A stretch of 34,371 bases of DNA, taken from Candidatus Latescibacterota bacterium. GTDB taxonomy: Bacteria > Latescibacterota > UBA2968 > UBA8231. The stretch is taken from positions 1 to 34,371 of the forward strand of contig SLHA01000075.1 in assembly GCA_007136405.1 (NCBI GenBank), written 5' to 3'. The first letter of the stretch is position 1. Each line of letters starts with the position of its first letter. Below the pieces are notes generated by a model, which had not been told where the DNA came from, made no database searches, and saw nothing but the letters and a program-made list of their open reading frames with translations. The position numbers and the translations under genes were made by a program. Shown here in pieces: positions 8,783-16,621 of the stretch.

Positions 8783-8918
8783 TGGTGCCCCGGTCCGGCG
8801 AAAACGCTACATCCGGACGCCGATGCACACCGGCCCACGGCATTGCAGTCGCGCGCCTGGTGGGCCGGGCACCTCGACGCTTTCGGGGCTCTCGCTTGTT
8901 TGTCGGACAGGACACTAG
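8783..8918. repeat. MITE-like element, copy 2 (inverted relative to copy 1)
   Basis: The right end here is GTCGGACAGGACACTAG (8902-8918), matching both ends of the 3410-3578 element. The left end, near TGGTGCCCCGGTCCGGC (8783), is a degenerate version of the inverted terminus. Read on the minus strand, the interior has the same block order as copy 1: GCGTCGAGG, CCCGGCCCACCAGGCGCGCGACTG, GCCGTGG and TCCGGATGTAGCG. It lies between the antiporter gene and yggS and contains no plausible gene. Confidence 0.72.
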
Positions 8919-8987
8919 TCCGAACCCGAATGAGATTTCAGCCGGTGCCCGAACAACAGCAGTCGCTAACGCGATTCCCGGTACTCG

Positions 8988-9016
8988 TTGTGTGTCCAGC
9001 TCCGAATGGTTATGTT
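8988..9016 (+). promoter_or_regulatory. predicted sigma-70-type promoter for yggS
   Basis: TTGTGT (8988-8993) and TATGTT (9011-9016) are separated by exactly 17 bases. They would start a transcript near 9023, about 26 bases before the yggS ATG. The position just after the repeat element and at the start of a long co-directional gene run supports it. Prediction only. Confidence 0.4.
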
Positions 9017-9048
9017 AACTATTCTAGCTTGCGAATTTTTGGTGCGGT

Positions 9049-9738
9049 ATGACTACCTTGGCGCAACAGTGGGAAGCAGTGCAGGAGCGGATCTTCCGGG
9101 CGGCCTACCGCAGCGGCGGTGATCCGGAAGCCATCAGCGTGGTTGCGGTCACCAAGACGCGCACCGCCAGAGAGGTGGCCCTGGCGGTGAAAACAGGGCT
9201 GCGGCTTGTCGGTGAGAATCGCGTGCAGGAAGCCCAGGCGAAAAAACCGCTGGTCGACGGCGCTGCACAGTGGCATCTGATCGGGCACCTGCAGTCCAAC
9301 AAAGCGGGTAAGGCAGTCGACCTGTTCGACATGATTCAATCGGTCGATCGCGCCGACATCGCCCGGGCCCTGGACCGGCGCGCCGGACACCGTGGCCGCC
9401 GTATGGATATACTCGTTCAGGTCAACACCTCCGGAGCACCGCATCAATCCGGCGTGGTACCGGAGGCTGCTTCTGCGCTGATCGAGACCATCACCACCTT
9501 GCCCCATCTCCGGCTTCGCGGACTGATGACCATCGGTCTGCTCAGTGAGAATGAAGCTCGGGTTCGACATGGTTTTACCCGCCTGAGGGAATTGCGAGAG
9601 TCGCTGATCCATGCCTGCCCGGAGCTAAAGCTTGAGTACCTGTCCATGGGTATGAGCGGAGATTTCGAGTGGGCCATTGACGAGGGCGCCAACATGCTGC
9701 GCCTGGGCAGCGTGCTGTTCGGACCCCGTGCCATCTGA
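9049..9738 (+). CDS. yggS: YggS/PROSC family pyridoxal-phosphate homeostasis protein
   Basis: This 229-residue single-domain alanine-racemase-fold protein binds PLP and buffers it in the cytoplasm; the family has no confirmed catalytic reaction. Lys36 in VVAVTKTR is the Schiff-base lysine. GLRLVGENRVQEAQAKKP, WHLIGHLQSNKAGKAV, LVQVNTSG, LRGLMTIG, YLSMGMSGDFEWAIDEGANMLRLGSVLFG are the conserved family blocks in order. Length matches the family. The yggT-like gene follows after 50 bases, a neighbourhood also seen in Escherichia coli. The ATG at 9049 aligns well with family N-termini although its ribosome-binding site is weak. Confidence 0.93.
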   Translation: MTTLAQQWEAVQERIFRAAYRSGGDPEAISVVAVTKTRTAREVALAVKTGLRLVGENRVQEAQAKKPLVDGAAQWHLIGHLQSNKAGKAVDLFDMIQSVDRADIARALDRRAGHRGRRMDILVQVNTSGAPHQSGVVPEAASALIETITTLPHLRLRGLMTIGLLSENEARVRHGFTRLRELRESLIHACPELKLEYLSMGMSGDFEWAIDEGANMLRLGSVLFGPRAI

Positions 9739-9788
9739 ACCTCCGGAGATGTCAACAACCTCAATCCCGCCAATGCAGGGAGAGCTAC

Positions 9789-10076
9789 GTGTTCGACTAC
9801 ACTCATTTCGTGCACGGTATCATCGGTCTTCTGACTTCCTTGCTGCAGTTGTACATGTGGATCGTCATCATCCGGGTGCTGTTGTCGTGGATCAACCTGG
9901 ATCCCGGCAACCCGGTGGTCGTGTTTCTGCGCGGTATCACGGATCCGGCCATAGATTCGCTGCGCCGGGTGTTACCGCCATTTTTCTGGTCCACGGGGTT
10001 GGATTTCACTCCGTTGATCCTGATCCTGTTGCTGCAGATCGTCGTACTCTTGCTGGAGAGTTTCCGGCTTGGTTAA
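9789..10076 (+). CDS. yggT: YggT family integral membrane protein
   Basis: This 95-residue protein has two hydrophobic helices. The first, near residues 12-32, runs into LYMWIVIIRVLLSWINLDPGNPVVVFLRGITDPAIDSLRRVLPP, of which RVLLSWI and the ITDP...RR.LPP pattern are diagnostic of the YggT family. The second helix (FTPLILILLLQIVVLLL) is near the C-terminus. It starts with GTG at 9789 after an AGGGAGAG ribosome-binding site. It sits between yggS and ileS in one direction, with 50- and 53-base gaps, so co-transcription is likely. The family is linked to envelope integrity and cell-division or osmotic phenotypes, without a firm biochemical role. Confidence 0.9.
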   Translation: MFDYTHFVHGIIGLLTSLLQLYMWIVIIRVLLSWINLDPGNPVVVFLRGITDPAIDSLRRVLPPFFWSTGLDFTPLILILLLQIVVLLLESFRLG

Positions 10077-10129
10077 GACCATGAAGCCCCGGCTTTGGCG
10101 GCTGCCCGGTCCTTTGCACCCACACGTGT

Positions 10130-13100
10130 ATGGATAACCACATGAGCGACAAACAGTCCCGGGATGGGCAGCCATTCGTTCCGGTTCCAACGCAGGTGGA
10201 TTTTGCCCGCCAGGAGGAAGGGGTCCTGTCGTACTGGGAGGACATCGAAGCCTTCCAGAAGTCGGTGATCCAGCGTCCGAAGGACCGGCCATTCGCATTC
10301 TACGACGGCCCTCCATTTGCCAGCGGTTTGCCGCATTACGGGCATCTGCTGGCCTCCATTGTAAAAGATGTGGTCCCACGGTATTGGACCATGCGCGGAT
10401 ATCGGGTGGAACGGCGGTTCGGCTGGGACTGCCACGGACTACCCGTGGAGAACGAGGCCGAACAACAGCTGGGTCTGCAGTCCAGGCGGGACATACTGGA
10501 GTACGGGGTGGACCGGTTCAACGAGGCTTGCCGCGGCCTGGTCCTGCGCTACGCGGGTGAGTGGGAACGCTTCATCAAACGGGTGGGGCGTTGGGTGGAC
10601 TGGTCGCACCAGTACCGGACCATGGATGTCGAGTTCATGGAATCGGTCTGGTGGGCTTTCAAGAAGCTGTGGGAGCAGGGTCTGATCTATGAGGGGTACA
10701 AGACGCTGGCCTATTGCCCTCGTTGCGCTACTCCGTTGTCCAACTTCGAGGTCAATCAGGGTTACGCCGAGACTCAGGATCCGTCTCTGACCGTGCGCTT
10801 CCGGGTATGCGGGGAGCATGATCTGAGTATACTCGCCTGGACTACCACGCCATGGACGCTGCCGGCCAACATGGCCCTGGCCGTGGGACGGGGAATCCCC
10901 TATGTGCGCGTTACCCTGCGCAGCGGCGAGCGCCTGATACTGGCGCGTCCGGCCATGGAGCGCAGTCTGAAAAAGCATGCGGATGAGTTGGTGGGTGTGC
11001 GGGAGCAGCCAGTCGACGAACTGCTCTCCATGACCTATGAGCCGCTGTTCCCCTATTTCGACAGCCGGCGTGCTGACGGTGCATTCCGTGTGTTGGCCGC
11101 TGACTTCGTGTCCGTTGAGGATGGCACCGGCATCGTGCACATAGCCCCCGGTTTCGGCGAACTGGACTACCAGCTGGGTTTGCGAGAAGGCGTTCCCGTA
11201 GTATGCCCGCTGGACGAAGACTGTGCCTTTACCGCGGAAGTGCCGGATTACCAGGGCTGGTTCGTCAAAGACGCGGACCGGGCCATCCTTCGTCATCTGC
11301 GAGATACCGGCAGCCTTTTCTCGGAAAGCACGCTGGTCCACAGCTATCCCTTTTGCTGGCGCTGCGAGACACCGCTGATCTATCGTGCTGTATCCACCTG
11401 GTTCGTCAAGGTGGAGCATAGGAGAGAGCAACTGCTGGCAGCCAACGAGCAGATACGCTGGGTCCCGGAGCACATCAAGCACGGGCGTTTCGGGAAATGG
11501 CTGGAGGGAGCCAGGGATTGGGCCATCAGCCGGAACCGCTATTGGGGGACGCCGCTGCCGGTATGGCGCAATCCGGACACCGGAGAAACGGTGTGCGTGG
11601 GCAGCCGGGCGGAACTGGAACGACTCAGCGGCACCTCGGTAGAGGATCTGCACAAACACATCATCGACGCCATCGACATCCCCAGCCCCTCCGGCCGGGG
11701 CACCCTGCAACGTATTCCCGAGGTGCTGGACTGCTGGTTCGAGTCGGGTTCCATGCCGTATGCTCAGAACCACTATCCCTTCACGGACAAAACGCTGTTC
11801 GAAGCCAGTTTCCCGGCGGAGTTCATCTCGGAGGGTGTGGATCAGACACGTGGCTGGTTCTACACGCTAACCGTGCTCGCCAGCGCTCTTTTCGGCCTGC
11901 CTGCCTTCCGTAACTGCATCGTTACGGGCATGCTGCTGGCCGAAGACGGCCGCAAGATGAGCAAGCGGCTGAAAAACTATCCGGAACCCACCGAGATGCT
12001 GGACAAGTATGGGGCCGATGCGCTGCGGCTGTATCTGTTGAACTCCCCGGCGCTGCGGGCGGAGGAACTGCGGATCACGGAAGACGGCATCAAGGAAAGC
12101 CTGCGTTCGGTGATCATCCCGTTATGGAACGCGTATAGTTTTTTCGTCACCTATGCCAACATCGATGGCTGGACGCCGTGCCCGGAGGCCCGGATCCAGC
12201 CGGTCAGTCGTCTGGATCGCTGGATTCTGTCCGAGCTGCAGACGCTGGTTCGGAACATCAACACGGAGATGGAGTCTTACCGGTTGTACCGCACGGTTCC
12301 GGCCATGGTGCTTTTCGTCGACAAACTCACCAACTGGTACATTCGGCGCAGCCGTCGGCGTTTCTGGAAATCGGAAGATGATGCGGACAAGGCGCTCGCC
12401 TACGCCACGCTGTATGCGGTGCTGGTGACGCTGACGCGCGTGCTGGCTCCGGTATTGCCGTTCATCACAGAGGTCATGCACCAGAACCTGGTGCGAAGGC
12501 GTGATGCTGCAGCGCCGGAAAGCGTGCATCTCTGTTCCATGCCGCAGGCTGATAGTGCGCTCCAGGATGAGGATCTGGAAGAACAGATGGTCCTGGCCAT
12601 GCTGGCGGTGACGCTGGGGCGCTCGCTTCGGAGCAAGCACAACCTGAAGGTGCGGCAACCCCTGGGGCGACTGTATCTGCTGCCACCGGACGAGCGTAGT
12701 CGCAAAGAGCTGCAGGAGGTAGCCTCGTTGATCGCGGATGAGCTCAATATCAAGGAAGTCGTCTTCGTAGAGGATGAGACGGAGCTCAGCCGGATCTCGT
12801 ACAAACCGAATTTCCGGGCTCTTGGACCGCGTTTCGGCAAGAGGATGAAGGAGGTGGCCGGGCGCATCGCCGGGCTTACCCCGGACGAATACGCCGCCAT
12901 CCGGGACGGCGTCACGCTCTCTGTGGCTGGCGGTGAGATTTCCGCGGCTGATGTCGAGGTTCAGCGGCAGGAGAAGGAGGGGGTCGTTGTGGCGGTAGAG
13001 AGCAACCTGTGCGTGGGCCTGGATGTCAACCTGGACGACCGTTTGATCATGGAGTGTACCGCACGGGAGTTTGTCAACAGGGTGCAGAATATGCGCCGGG

Positions 13101-13312
13101 ATGCCGGGCTGGAAGTGTCGGATCGCATTCGGATCCAGGTTCGCGGCACGGAGGATCTGCATACCGCTGTCGACGCACATCGAGACTACATTGCGGCGGA
13201 GACGCTGGCTGTCGATCTGAGTATCGGTGAGCTAGCGGAGGATGCCTTGCTGCAACAACAGTGGAAAGTAAATGAACTGGATGCCACCATCGCCATCGCC
13301 CGCGCTGACTGA
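10130..13312 (+). CDS. ileS: isoleucyl-tRNA synthetase, eukaryote-like type 2
   Basis: This 1060-residue class I synthetase charges tRNA-Ile and hydrolyses mischarged Val-tRNA. The HIGH-type signature appears as GLPHYGHLLAS (about residues 65-75) in the context FYDGPPFASG. GWDCHGLPVENEAE follows, and KMSKRLKNYPEP is near 609-620. Two cysteine pairs, YCPRC and FCWRC, flank the editing region. The HYGH form, the DGPPFASGLPHYGH block and the length above 1000 residues mark the type 2 enzymes found in eukaryotes, archaea and scattered bacteria. Known type 2 enzymes are poorly inhibited by mupirocin. The start could be 10130 or the in-frame ATG at 10142; neither has a strong ribosome-binding site. 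No T-box leader is visible in the 53-base gap upstream. Confidence 0.97.
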   Translation: MDNHMSDKQSRDGQPFVPVPTQVDFARQEEGVLSYWEDIEAFQKSVIQRPKDRPFAFYDGPPFASGLPHYGHLLASIVKDVVPRYWTMRGYRVERRFGWDCHGLPVENEAEQQLGLQSRRDILEYGVDRFNEACRGLVLRYAGEWERFIKRVGRWVDWSHQYRTMDVEFMESVWWAFKKLWEQGLIYEGYKTLAYCPRCATPLSNFEVNQGYAETQDPSLTVRFRVCGEHDLSILAWTTTPWTLPANMALAVGRGIPYVRVTLRSGERLILARPAMERSLKKHADELVGVREQPVDELLSMTYEPLFPYFDSRRADGAFRVLAADFVSVEDGTGIVHIAPGFGELDYQLGLREGVPVVCPLDEDCAFTAEVPDYQGWFVKDADRAILRHLRDTGSLFSESTLVHSYPFCWRCETPLIYRAVSTWFVKVEHRREQLLAANEQIRWVPEHIKHGRFGKWLEGARDWAISRNRYWGTPLPVWRNPDTGETVCVGSRAELERLSGTSVEDLHKHIIDAIDIPSPSGRGTLQRIPEVLDCWFESGSMPYAQNHYPFTDKTLFEASFPAEFISEGVDQTRGWFYTLTVLASALFGLPAFRNCIVTGMLLAEDGRKMSKRLKNYPEPTEMLDKYGADALRLYLLNSPALRAEELRITEDGIKESLRSVIIPLWNAYSFFVTYANIDGWTPCPEARIQPVSRLDRWILSELQTLVRNINTEMESYRLYRTVPAMVLFVDKLTNWYIRRSRRRFWKSEDDADKALAYATLYAVLVTLTRVLAPVLPFITEVMHQNLVRRRDAAAPESVHLCSMPQADSALQDEDLEEQMVLAMLAVTLGRSLRSKHNLKVRQPLGRLYLLPPDERSRKELQEVASLIADELNIKEVVFVEDETELSRISYKPNFRALGPRFGKRMKEVAGRIAGLTPDEYAAIRDGVTLSVAGGEISAADVEVQRQEKEGVVVAVESNLCVGLDVNLDDRLIMECTAREFVNRVQNMRRDAGLEVSDRIRIQVRGTEDLHTAVDAHRDYIAAETLAVDLSIGELAEDALLQQQWKVNELDATIAIARAD

Positions 13313-13376
13313 ACATCGGGTGAAGGGTTCGGATCACTTGTCTAACGGGTTGCAGTATAAGCGGATTCCATTACGC

Positions 13377-13445
13377 ATGCGTTATTATCGGAGCATCATG
13401 GACGCCAAGGCTGTGAACGGCAAGGGGGAGACAGGGGCAAGATGA
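13377..13445 (+). other. possible short leader ORF overlapping the dksA-like start
   Basis: A 22-codon frame (ATG 13377, internal ATG 13398 with GGAG upstream) ends at TGA 13443-13445. It overlaps the start codon of the dksA-like gene as ATGA. It begins inside a perfect palindrome ACGCATGCGT (13373-13382). This may be chance in a GC-rich gap, but the overlap would allow translational coupling. Confidence 0.2.
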
Positions 13446-13825
13446 CCAAGGAAGACCTGGAGTTCTTTCGCCAGTTGATCCAGGCGAAACTAGCAGAGCT
13501 CTCGCAGGAGTTCCACGAGCAGGAGCTCAACTCGAGAAGCGAGGCCGAACAGGTTTCCTCCGAAGATCGTTCGGCGTATTCACTGCACATGGCAGACCGG
13601 GGAACGGATGCCATGGAACGGGAGAAAAACCTGCTGTTCGCCCAGAGGGCTGACGACTACATCGAATATCTGCAGGAAGCTCTGAACCGGGTGGAGGACG
13701 GCACCTTCGGAGTGTGCCGCGTGTGCGGCGGTGAAATTGGCAGGCCACGGTTGGAGGCGGTGCCCACAGCAACGCAATGTATAGGATGCAAGAGCAAGCA
13801 GGCGAAGGCTCCCCAACAAACATGA
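13442..13825 (+). CDS. DksA/TraR family zinc-finger transcription regulator
   Basis: This 127-residue protein has an N-terminal helical coiled coil, an acidic tip region (ADRGTDAMEREK, residues 51-62) comparable to the DxxDxA tip of DksA, and a C-terminal zinc finger. The zinc ligands are Cys92, Cys95, Cys113 and Cys116 (CRVC and CIGC). DksA-type proteins enter the RNA polymerase secondary channel and tune rRNA and stress promoters, often with ppGpp. It is shorter than E. coli DksA (151 residues) and closer to the TraR/YocK-like group, so whether it is a full DksA orthologue is uncertain. The ATG at 13442 follows GGGGGAGACAGGGG. Its stop overlaps the lspA start. Confidence 0.88.
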   Translation: MTKEDLEFFRQLIQAKLAELSQEFHEQELNSRSEAEQVSSEDRSAYSLHMADRGTDAMEREKNLLFAQRADDYIEYLQEALNRVEDGTFGVCRVCGGEIGRPRLEAVPTATQCIGCKSKQAKAPQQT

Positions 13826-14328
13826 AAGCTCTGAGCGGTGCGCTCGTCGTCCTGGTGCTGGACCAGATCACCAAGGCCGTGGTGGTGCACACGATGTTCA
13901 GAGGGCAATCCATTCAGGTCATCGGTGATTTCTTCCGGCTCACGTACATCCGCAATCCTGGTGCCGCTTTCGGTCTGAATCTGGGTAGTCCGCTGGTCCA
14001 TACCCTCGTCTCGCTGGTCGCTCTGGCGGCTCTCGGTTGGTTGTTCTGGTCAACACCCAGCCACCAGCGCTCGACGCGCATCGCTCTGGGGCTGATCCTG
14101 GGCGGTGCGGTGGGGAACATCCTGGACCGGGTCCGATATCGTGAGGTGGTTGATTTTCTCGACTTCGGACTGGGATCCATGCGCTGGCCGATCTTCAATG
14201 TGGCCGACATGTTCGTGACTCTGGGAGTGGCCTATATCATCCTGTTCTATTCGCGTCACGACAAGTCCGACCGCGCCTGCGCCACAGACTCCAGCCAGTC
14301 TTCCAGGGAGCCGGGCGCGCCGCACTGA
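13822..14328 (+). CDS. lspA: lipoprotein signal peptidase (signal peptidase II)
   Basis: This aspartic protease of the inner membrane removes the signal peptide from diacylglyceryl-modified prolipoproteins. With the ATG at 13822 it is 168 residues, with four hydrophobic helices. Conserved blocks are DQITK (14-18), RNPGAAFGL (44-52), GNILDRVRY (98-106), VVDFLDF (109-115) and WPIFNVAD (122-129), with catalytic Asp111 and Asp129. The ATG overlaps the dksA-like TGA by ATGA, which implies translational coupling; a longer in-frame start at 13777 would run inside the upstream gene and is unlikely. Likely clients in this window are the ApbE lipoprotein and the small lipoprotein at 28258. The ileS-lspA proximity is widespread in bacteria. 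Confidence 0.95.
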   Translation: MKALSGALVVLVLDQITKAVVVHTMFRGQSIQVIGDFFRLTYIRNPGAAFGLNLGSPLVHTLVSLVALAALGWLFWSTPSHQRSTRIALGLILGGAVGNILDRVRYREVVDFLDFGLGSMRWPIFNVADMFVTLGVAYIILFYSRHDKSDRACATDSSQSSREPGAPH

Positions 14329-14355
14329 CCCGCCCGTTCCCAGGAGCCGTTCGCC

Positions 14356-15309
14356 ATGCTCGTGCACGTCCCCTCCCATGCGGCCGGCGAAAGGCTGGAT
14401 CGTTTCCTCCGGCATTGTTGTGCATCATTGTCCCGGACGCGCATACAACAGCTCGTTCGCGATGGTTTCGTCCAGGTGAACGGATGCTGCCAGCGCTCCA
14501 GCTACGCGGTACGTACCGGTGACCGGATCGACGTGCAGGTGCCGGAACCGCAACCGCTCGTCGTTGCACCGGAAGCCGTGGACCTAGATATCCGCTACGA
14601 AGACGACTGTCTGCTGGTGGTCAACAAACCGGCGGGCATGACCGTCCATCCGGCGCCCGGGAACTGGAACGGCACTCTGGTTAACGCGTTGCTGCATCAC
14701 TGCACCGATCTTTCCGGGATCAACGGAATCCTGCGTCCGGGTATCGTCCATCGTCTGGACCGGGAGACCTCCGGATTGTTGGTAGTGGCCAAAAACGATG
14801 TCGCGCACCGGGGACTGGCGGCACAGCTGGAAAAGCGCCGGATCCGCAGGGAATACAGCGCCCTCGTCTGGGGGCATGTGGCGGAGGAAGGCATGGTGGA
14901 TGCCCCGTTGGGACGGCACCCCGTGGACCGCAAGCGCATGGCTGTGGTGCACGGAGGCCGGCCGGCAGTCACCCAGTACGCGGTGCGCGAGCGTTTCGAT
15001 TTCACCGATCTGCTCGATATTCGGCTGCAAACGGGGCGGACGCACCAGATACGCGCCCATCTCGAACACCTCGGTCACCCCGTATTCGGAGATCCGGTGT
15101 ATAGCGGTCGCAATCGCGCTGATGGGATCCGCCCAGAGTGGCGACGGCAGGCTGAACGTATGCTGCGGCTGATTCCGCGCCAGGCACTCCACGCGCGCCT
15201 TATTGGTTTCATCCATCCTCTACGTGGCGTGGAGCTTGTCCTGGAGGCGGACTGGCCCCAGGACATGGCGGCGGTGGTCCAGGCGGCGGCGGTGCAGGCG
15301 GCGGAATGA
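14356..15309 (+). CDS. rluD: RluA/RluD family 23S rRNA pseudouridine synthase
   Basis: This 317-residue enzyme has an N-terminal S4 RNA-binding domain (GERLDRFLRH at 11-20, SRTRIQQLVRDGFVQVNG at 26-43) and a RluA-type catalytic domain. The catalytic motif GIVHRLDRETSGLLV has Asp135, and VVNKPAGMTVHP precedes it. LQTGRTHQIRAHLEHLGHPVFGDPVY completes the active site. It isomerises uridines in rRNA; assigning the exact RluD target positions needs a phylogenetic comparison, so the symbol is provisional. The ATG follows AGGAG at normal spacing. It is 27 bases downstream of lspA and likely the last gene of the yggS-to-rluD run. The C-terminal tail (VVQAAAVQAAE) is an alanine-rich extension. Confidence 0.92.
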   Translation: MLVHVPSHAAGERLDRFLRHCCASLSRTRIQQLVRDGFVQVNGCCQRSSYAVRTGDRIDVQVPEPQPLVVAPEAVDLDIRYEDDCLLVVNKPAGMTVHPAPGNWNGTLVNALLHHCTDLSGINGILRPGIVHRLDRETSGLLVVAKNDVAHRGLAAQLEKRRIRREYSALVWGHVAEEGMVDAPLGRHPVDRKRMAVVHGGRPAVTQYAVRERFDFTDLLDIRLQTGRTHQIRAHLEHLGHPVFGDPVYSGRNRADGIRPEWRRQAERMLRLIPRQALHARLIGFIHPLRGVELVLEADWPQDMAAVVQAAAVQAAE

Positions 15310-15322
15310 TGGCTTACCCCAT

Positions 15323-15355
15323 GCCCGGCACGATCAGCCGGCTGTTGTGCCGGGC
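15323..15355 (+). terminator. hairpin after rluD
   Basis: GCCCGGCAC (15323-15331) pairs perfectly with GTGCCGGGC (15347-15355), with the palindrome AGCCGGCT in the loop and GGTTTGCC after it. It lies 13 bases beyond the rluD stop. The T-tract is very short, so termination is plausible rather than certain. Confidence 0.5.
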
Positions 15356-15390
15356 GGTTTGCCTGATCCGGCAACCGGGTAGCGCGTGAC

Positions 15391-15490
15391 GCGGGTCTGG
15401 CCGCACGGATGCAGGAGGAGTGGCCATTGCGGGTCTGGCCGCACTGGCGCAGGAGGAATGGCTGTTGCGGGGCTGGCCGACAGCTCCGCA
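15391..15490. repeat. 38-bp tandem repeat, two full units and a partial third
   Basis: Units begin with GCGGGTCTGGCCGCAC at 15391 and 15429, each 38 bases long and differing at a few sites. A third, truncated unit starts with GCGGGGCTGGCCGAC at 15467. Since 38 is not a multiple of three, this is unlikely to be coding repetition. It lies between rluD and the convergent Gfo/Idh gene. Nothing else is visible in 15310-15569 apart from the hairpin. Confidence 0.8.
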
Positions 15491-15569
15491 TCCAATGCGC
15501 GTGAACGCCACACCGGCAGCCGCCACACAAGCAGCCTGTTAGCCCATTTCGAGACTGTGGAAATCAAGG

Positions 15570-16589
15570 CTAGCGCAACTCCACTTCCCGGGCACCATGG
15601 TTTGCTGCTTCCTGGATGGTGATCGCCGTGCGCATGGATTCGAGCACCGCGGCAGTGTCCAATCCACTGTCCGGTGTGACGCCGGCGATATCGTCCAGGA
15701 AGGAGCGCAGATAGCCGCCCTTCACCGCCGGAGGTAGAGGCTCATACCGGACCTCGTCGTCCGCCGCGCCGACCACCATCAGCTTGTCCATCGCCGTCGA
15801 CAGTTCGATCAGGCCCTCCGTGCCCCAGAATGTGGTCCGCCAGTACTGCGGCAGACGATACCCAAGGCGGTCGGGCGCAAAGTAGGAGACATCGCCCAGC
15901 ACACCGCAGCCGTTATTCATGGTCAGCATCATCTGCGCGGCGTCGTGGAAATGGGGATAGGGCCTGGCAAAGGCATTCCAGCAACGCGCCGCGTTGATCG
16001 TGTGAAATTCCAGCCCCGTGATCCAGGGAATCGCGTCGATGGCATGGATGCCGATATCGGTGATGGTGCCGCCGTGCTTGCCTGCCTCGAAATACCAGCC
16101 GGGGCGCGAGTCCAGCATCAACGGGTGCTGACCTCCGAAACCGATGGCCTGCACTTCGCCGATGCGCCCTGCCCGGATCATCGCGCGCGCTCCGCGCATT
16201 GGCGCCGAGTCCCGCATGGTGAGCATGCATCCGACCTTGAGACTGCCGGACCGGGTGATGCGCGCCATCTCCGCTACTTCGCTGAGGCGGGTGCACAGCG
16301 GTTTGTCGGCGATGGCGTGCTTGCCGCGAGAGAGGGCCTCCAGCACCAGGCTGCCGCGGCGCGCGAAGTAGTCACCCACAGCCAGGGCATCGAATTCGAC
16401 CTCGTCCAGCATACGCTGAACATCGGTGTGGGTGAGCTGTATACGGCCGACGGCATGGAGCCCGTTGCGCGTGTCCGGATCCTCCTCGCAGGCCGCAACG
16501 ACCTCGACTTCATCGCTGCTGCGGGCCAGTTCGTACAGACTGTTGATGTGTCCGTGCCGGAATCCGGCGAATGCCATCTTTGTCTTCAT
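15570..16589 (-). CDS. Gfo/Idh/MocA family NAD(P)-dependent oxidoreductase
   Basis: This 339-residue protein has an N-terminal Rossmann fold and a C-terminal Gfo/Idh substrate domain. The start reads MAFAGFRHGHINSLYELA, a variant of the usual GxGxxG turn. The EKP-type motif is ADKPLC with Lys96. GGTITDIGIHAID supplies the Asp178/His182 pair typical of catalysis. Such enzymes oxidise or epimerise sugars and inositols; the substrate cannot be told from the sequence. It follows sppA by 32 bases on the same strand and shares the block with an enolase-superfamily gene, so a sugar or sugar-acid catabolic role is likely. ATG 16589 has CAGGA just upstream. Confidence 0.88.
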   Translation of the reverse strand: MKTKMAFAGFRHGHINSLYELARSSDEVEVVAACEEDPDTRNGLHAVGRIQLTHTDVQRMLDEVEFDALAVGDYFARRGSLVLEALSRGKHAIADKPLCTRLSEVAEMARITRSGSLKVGCMLTMRDSAPMRGARAMIRAGRIGEVQAIGFGGQHPLMLDSRPGWYFEAGKHGGTITDIGIHAIDAIPWITGLEFHTINAARCWNAFARPYPHFHDAAQMMLTMNNGCGVLGDVSYFAPDRLGYRLPQYWRTTFWGTEGLIELSTAMDKLMVVGAADDEVRYEPLPPAVKGGYLRSFLDDIAGVTPDSGLDTAAVLESMRTAITIQEAANHGAREVELR

Positions 16590-16621
16590 GCATTCCTGCT
16601 GTCGAGAGGGTCATGATCGGT

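Noticed and set aside
10439..11773. Long antisense frame of 444 residues opposite ileS
   Set aside because: Shadow of the ileS codon pattern in GC-rich DNA; no independent signals or domain.
15075..15567. Minus-strand frames through the 38-bp repeat with CGQTR-like pieces
   Set aside because: The repeat length of 38 is not a multiple of three, so the peptide repeats shift frame between units and no single protein is supported.
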